Shown here one piece after another: positions 33,821 to 35,099 of a stretch of 35,099 bases of DNA. The stretch's first letter is position 1. Each line of letters begins with the position of its first letter. The position numbers and the translations under genes are program-made. Source of the DNA: Bacteroidia bacterium (GTDB lineage: Bacteria; Bacteroidota; Bacteroidia; Bacteroidales; CAJPTX01). Under the pieces are notes generated by a model. It searched no databases, was not told the DNA's origin, and saw only the letters and a list, made by a program, of their open reading frames with translations. The stretch is taken from positions 1 to 35,099 of the forward strand of contig CAJPTC010000029.1 in assembly GCA_905373475.1 (NCBI GenBank), given 5' to 3'.

Positions 33821-34420
33821 TTATTTTGGGATCGATTGAATGATGGCTGTGAGGTTAGAGACAAGGAGTTTCATACTTACCGCCATGAGGATAATACCAA
33901 AGAATTTGCGAAGGGCATACAACCCCGCTTTCCCTAATATGCGCCGCACAAAATAGACGTTCTTGAGCACAAAATAAACCACGGCAATGTTGAGCAGAAT
34001 AGCGAGGATGATGGTTATGTCAGAATACATGGCGCGCAGTGAGAGCATGGTCGTAATAGACCCAGGCCCTGCGATAACGGGGAAAACCAAAGGAACTATG
34101 GTTACATCGGTGGTTTCGGCATCAAAACGGAAAATATGTATGTCAAAAACCATTTCAACGGCAAGTGCCAAGATAACCAGCGCACCTGCCACGGCAAAAG
34201 AGGTGAAATCTACGTTTAGAAAACGGAGAAGGGCAGAACCGAGATAAAGGAATACGATATAGAACCCCAAAGAAACCAAAGCCGCTATACCCGATTTATA
34301 GTGCTTGCCTTGTTCCGACAAACTTACGAGGAGGGGAACAGAACCTGGGATGTTAATAACGGCAAAGAGCACCATAAAGGCACTCAACGAGTCGAGTATG
34401 ATTTTGTATACCTCCGACAT
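33821..34420 (-). CDS. MarC-family integral membrane protein
   Basis: The 199-residue protein has six predicted membrane segments. N-terminal AVINIPGSVPLLVSLSE (20-36) and VFPVIAGPGSITTML (about 112-126) are the repeated 'N-P...P' and 'P...GPG.I' signatures of the MarC family. Despite the name, the family's transport function is unproven. The start codon lies 3 bp after the stop of the DUF1573 gene, so the two are translated from one transcript. Confidence 0.9.
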   Translation of the reverse strand: MSEVYKIILDSLSAFMVLFAVINIPGSVPLLVSLSEQGKHYKSGIAALVSLGFYIVFLYLGSALLRFLNVDFTSFAVAGALVILALAVEMVFDIHIFRFDAETTDVTIVPLVFPVIAGPGSITTMLSLRAMYSDITIILAILLNIAVVYFVLKNVYFVRRILGKAGLYALRKFFGIILMAVSMKLLVSNLTAIIQSIPK

Positions 34421-34423
34421 AGC

Positions 34424-34852
34424 TTAGAATGCAATGCGCCCCTGTTCTTTGTTCTTTACCACCGTACCCTTAATATGTACTTGCGTCTCTTTGGCGTTCG
34501 TAGCATTAGAGAGGATGGTTACCGTACGGCTAATAGCTTGCAATTTAGGCTCTACGCGAAAATAGACCTGTATCTCGCCACTTTTACCTGGAAGGATTGG
34601 AGCTTTGGTATACTCCTTTATGTCCGTTCCACAGCAACCAGACACCTTCTGGAGAATTAGTGGCGCTTTCCCGTCGTTAAACACTTGTATGGCTACGCGC
34701 CCCGTATTATCGTCTATTTTCCGCAGTTCTATGTCGCCAAGTTGCACTTCTGCGGGCTCAAAGCGTATCTCAGCCCCCTTATTTTGCGCCATGAGAGATG
34801 TGAGAGGGAGGGTGAGAAGAAAAAATAGGGGTAAAAGTCTAAACTGTTTCAT
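34424..34852 (-). CDS. DUF1573-domain exported protein
   Basis: The 142-residue protein has a signal peptide (about 1-22, LLPLFFLLTLPLTSLMAQ), then one DUF1573 immunoglobulin-like domain: FEPAEVQLGDIELRKIDDNTGR, VFNDGKAPLILQKVSGCCGTD (two adjacent Cys where the family usually has CGC), PGKSGEIQVYF and VTILSNATNAKETQVHIKGTV. Probably periplasmic or surface-exposed; function unknown. It is first in a two-gene unit with marC. A TAGGTTTG box ends only 11 bp before the ATG, which would give a very short leader. Confidence 0.9.
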   Translation of the reverse strand: MKQFRLLPLFFLLTLPLTSLMAQNKGAEIRFEPAEVQLGDIELRKIDDNTGRVAIQVFNDGKAPLILQKVSGCCGTDIKEYTKAPILPGKSGEIQVYFRVEPKLQAISRTVTILSNATNAKETQVHIKGTVVKNKEQGRIAF

Positions 34853-34863
34853 CGTCTATTTAT

Positions 34864-34871
34864 CAAACCTA
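34864..34871 (-). promoter_or_regulatory. -7 box of the DUF1573-marC unit
   Basis: TAGGTTTG on the minus strand matches TAnnTTTG. Its closeness to the ATG (11 bp) predicts a nearly leaderless transcript, so it may be a chance match or the true start may lie a little downstream. Confidence 0.4.
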
Positions 34872-34960
34872 TTCCTGTGTAACGCCCAATGAGCGCGCTT
34901 TGTTGTCTTAATTTTGATGTATTGCATATTGTACCGAAAATTCCCACATCGCGGTTTTAT

Positions 34961-35099
34961 GATACTGTCCCAAAAAAGTGTGTAAGCTTCAAAATTCAGA
35001 ACTTTGAAAAAGTTAAAACTAAAAACAAAAGAATAATGAAGCTCACACAGGATCAAATTTCGGAATTTATAGCCGAAATGACGAGATCTCCAAAAGGTC
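34961..35099 (+). mobile_element. Left end of an IS256-type insertion sequence, cut by the window edge
   Basis: The left end GATACTGTCCCAAAAAAGTG, continuing TGTAA, resembles the terminal inverted repeat of IS256-family elements of Bacteroidetes (start GA...GTCC, then GTGTGTAA). A transposase frame begins 75 bp inside. The right end and target duplication are outside the window. Family call is from recognition of the end and the first 21 residues only. Confidence 0.7.
35036..35099 (+). CDS. IS256-type (mutator) transposase, 5' fragment
   Basis: The ATG at 35036 opens a frame reading MKLTQDQISEFIAEMTRSPK and on past the window edge; this is the usual opening of Bacteroidetes mutator-type transposases. 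Only 21 codons are visible, so completeness and activity cannot be judged. Confidence 0.65.
   Translation, partial: MKLTQDQISEFIAEMTRSPKG

Noticed and set aside
34856..35056. 66-codon minus-strand frame crossing the IS end
   Set aside because: Crosses the IS boundary and the DUF1573 promoter; no family resemblance.

Overview
The window looks like a chromosomal segment of an anaerobic Bacteroidales bacterium, most likely Porphyromonas or a close relative. The grounds are: two giant surface proteins with a C-terminal domain of the type IX secretion (T9SS) sorting type; Bacteroidetes-type -7 boxes (TAnnTTTG) ahead of many genes; a PD-(D/E)XK 'AAA-ATPase-like' protein and a DUF4172-Fic protein, both common in this phylum; and mid-range GC content. 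Species assignment is inference; no rRNA or other taxonomic marker is present.

Layout. 86-5647 (-) encodes a giant T9SS-type surface protein (signal peptide, about 21 BspA/DUF285 repeats, about 11 Ig-like Big2 modules, sorting domain). It is divergent from a three-gene MacB/FtsX-type ABC exporter operon (6230-9598, +) across a 582-bp regulatory interval that carries a sigma-54-like promoter and several dyads. Then come, on the minus strand, tRNA-Met(CAU), slyD, a 1032-residue fused ABC transporter, and a small probable lipoprotein. 14963-16999 (-) is a tightly overlapping three-gene cassette: an FMN-binding split-barrel protein, a zinc-type macrodomain and a class-M sirtuin (SirTM), i.e. a predicted protein ADP-ribosylation/de-ADP-ribosylation module. 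alaS follows (17108-19735, -), then a second giant surface protein (19929-25445, -) that is a colinear paralogue of the first.

The right third is on the plus strand up to tmk: a cysteine-desulfidase-like (UPF0597) enzyme, an IS-end-like palindrome, an AAA/PD-(D/E)XK protein, a class II Fic protein with operator-like direct repeats, and a queA-like gene 8 bp downstream of fic. After these lie a PH-domain membrane protein (-), tmk (+), an EamA-type transporter (-), a DUF1573-marC pair (-), and the left end of an IS256-type insertion sequence cut by the window edge.

How the genes work together. The most distinctive unit is the SirTM-macrodomain-flavoprotein cassette. The writer (SirTM) and eraser (macrodomain) overlap in reading frame, so they are probably made together. 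The GcvH-L/lipoate-ligase partners known from Firmicute cassettes are absent from this window, and the sirtuin has lost the zinc-ribbon cysteines while keeping the SirTM-type active site. Its target is therefore open. The giant surface proteins probably form adhesive or interaction surfaces; the nearby ABC operon may be an efflux or envelope-stress pump controlled by an unlinked NtrC-type activator. tRNA modification (queA), alaS, tmk and slyD are housekeeping genes between the accessory blocks.
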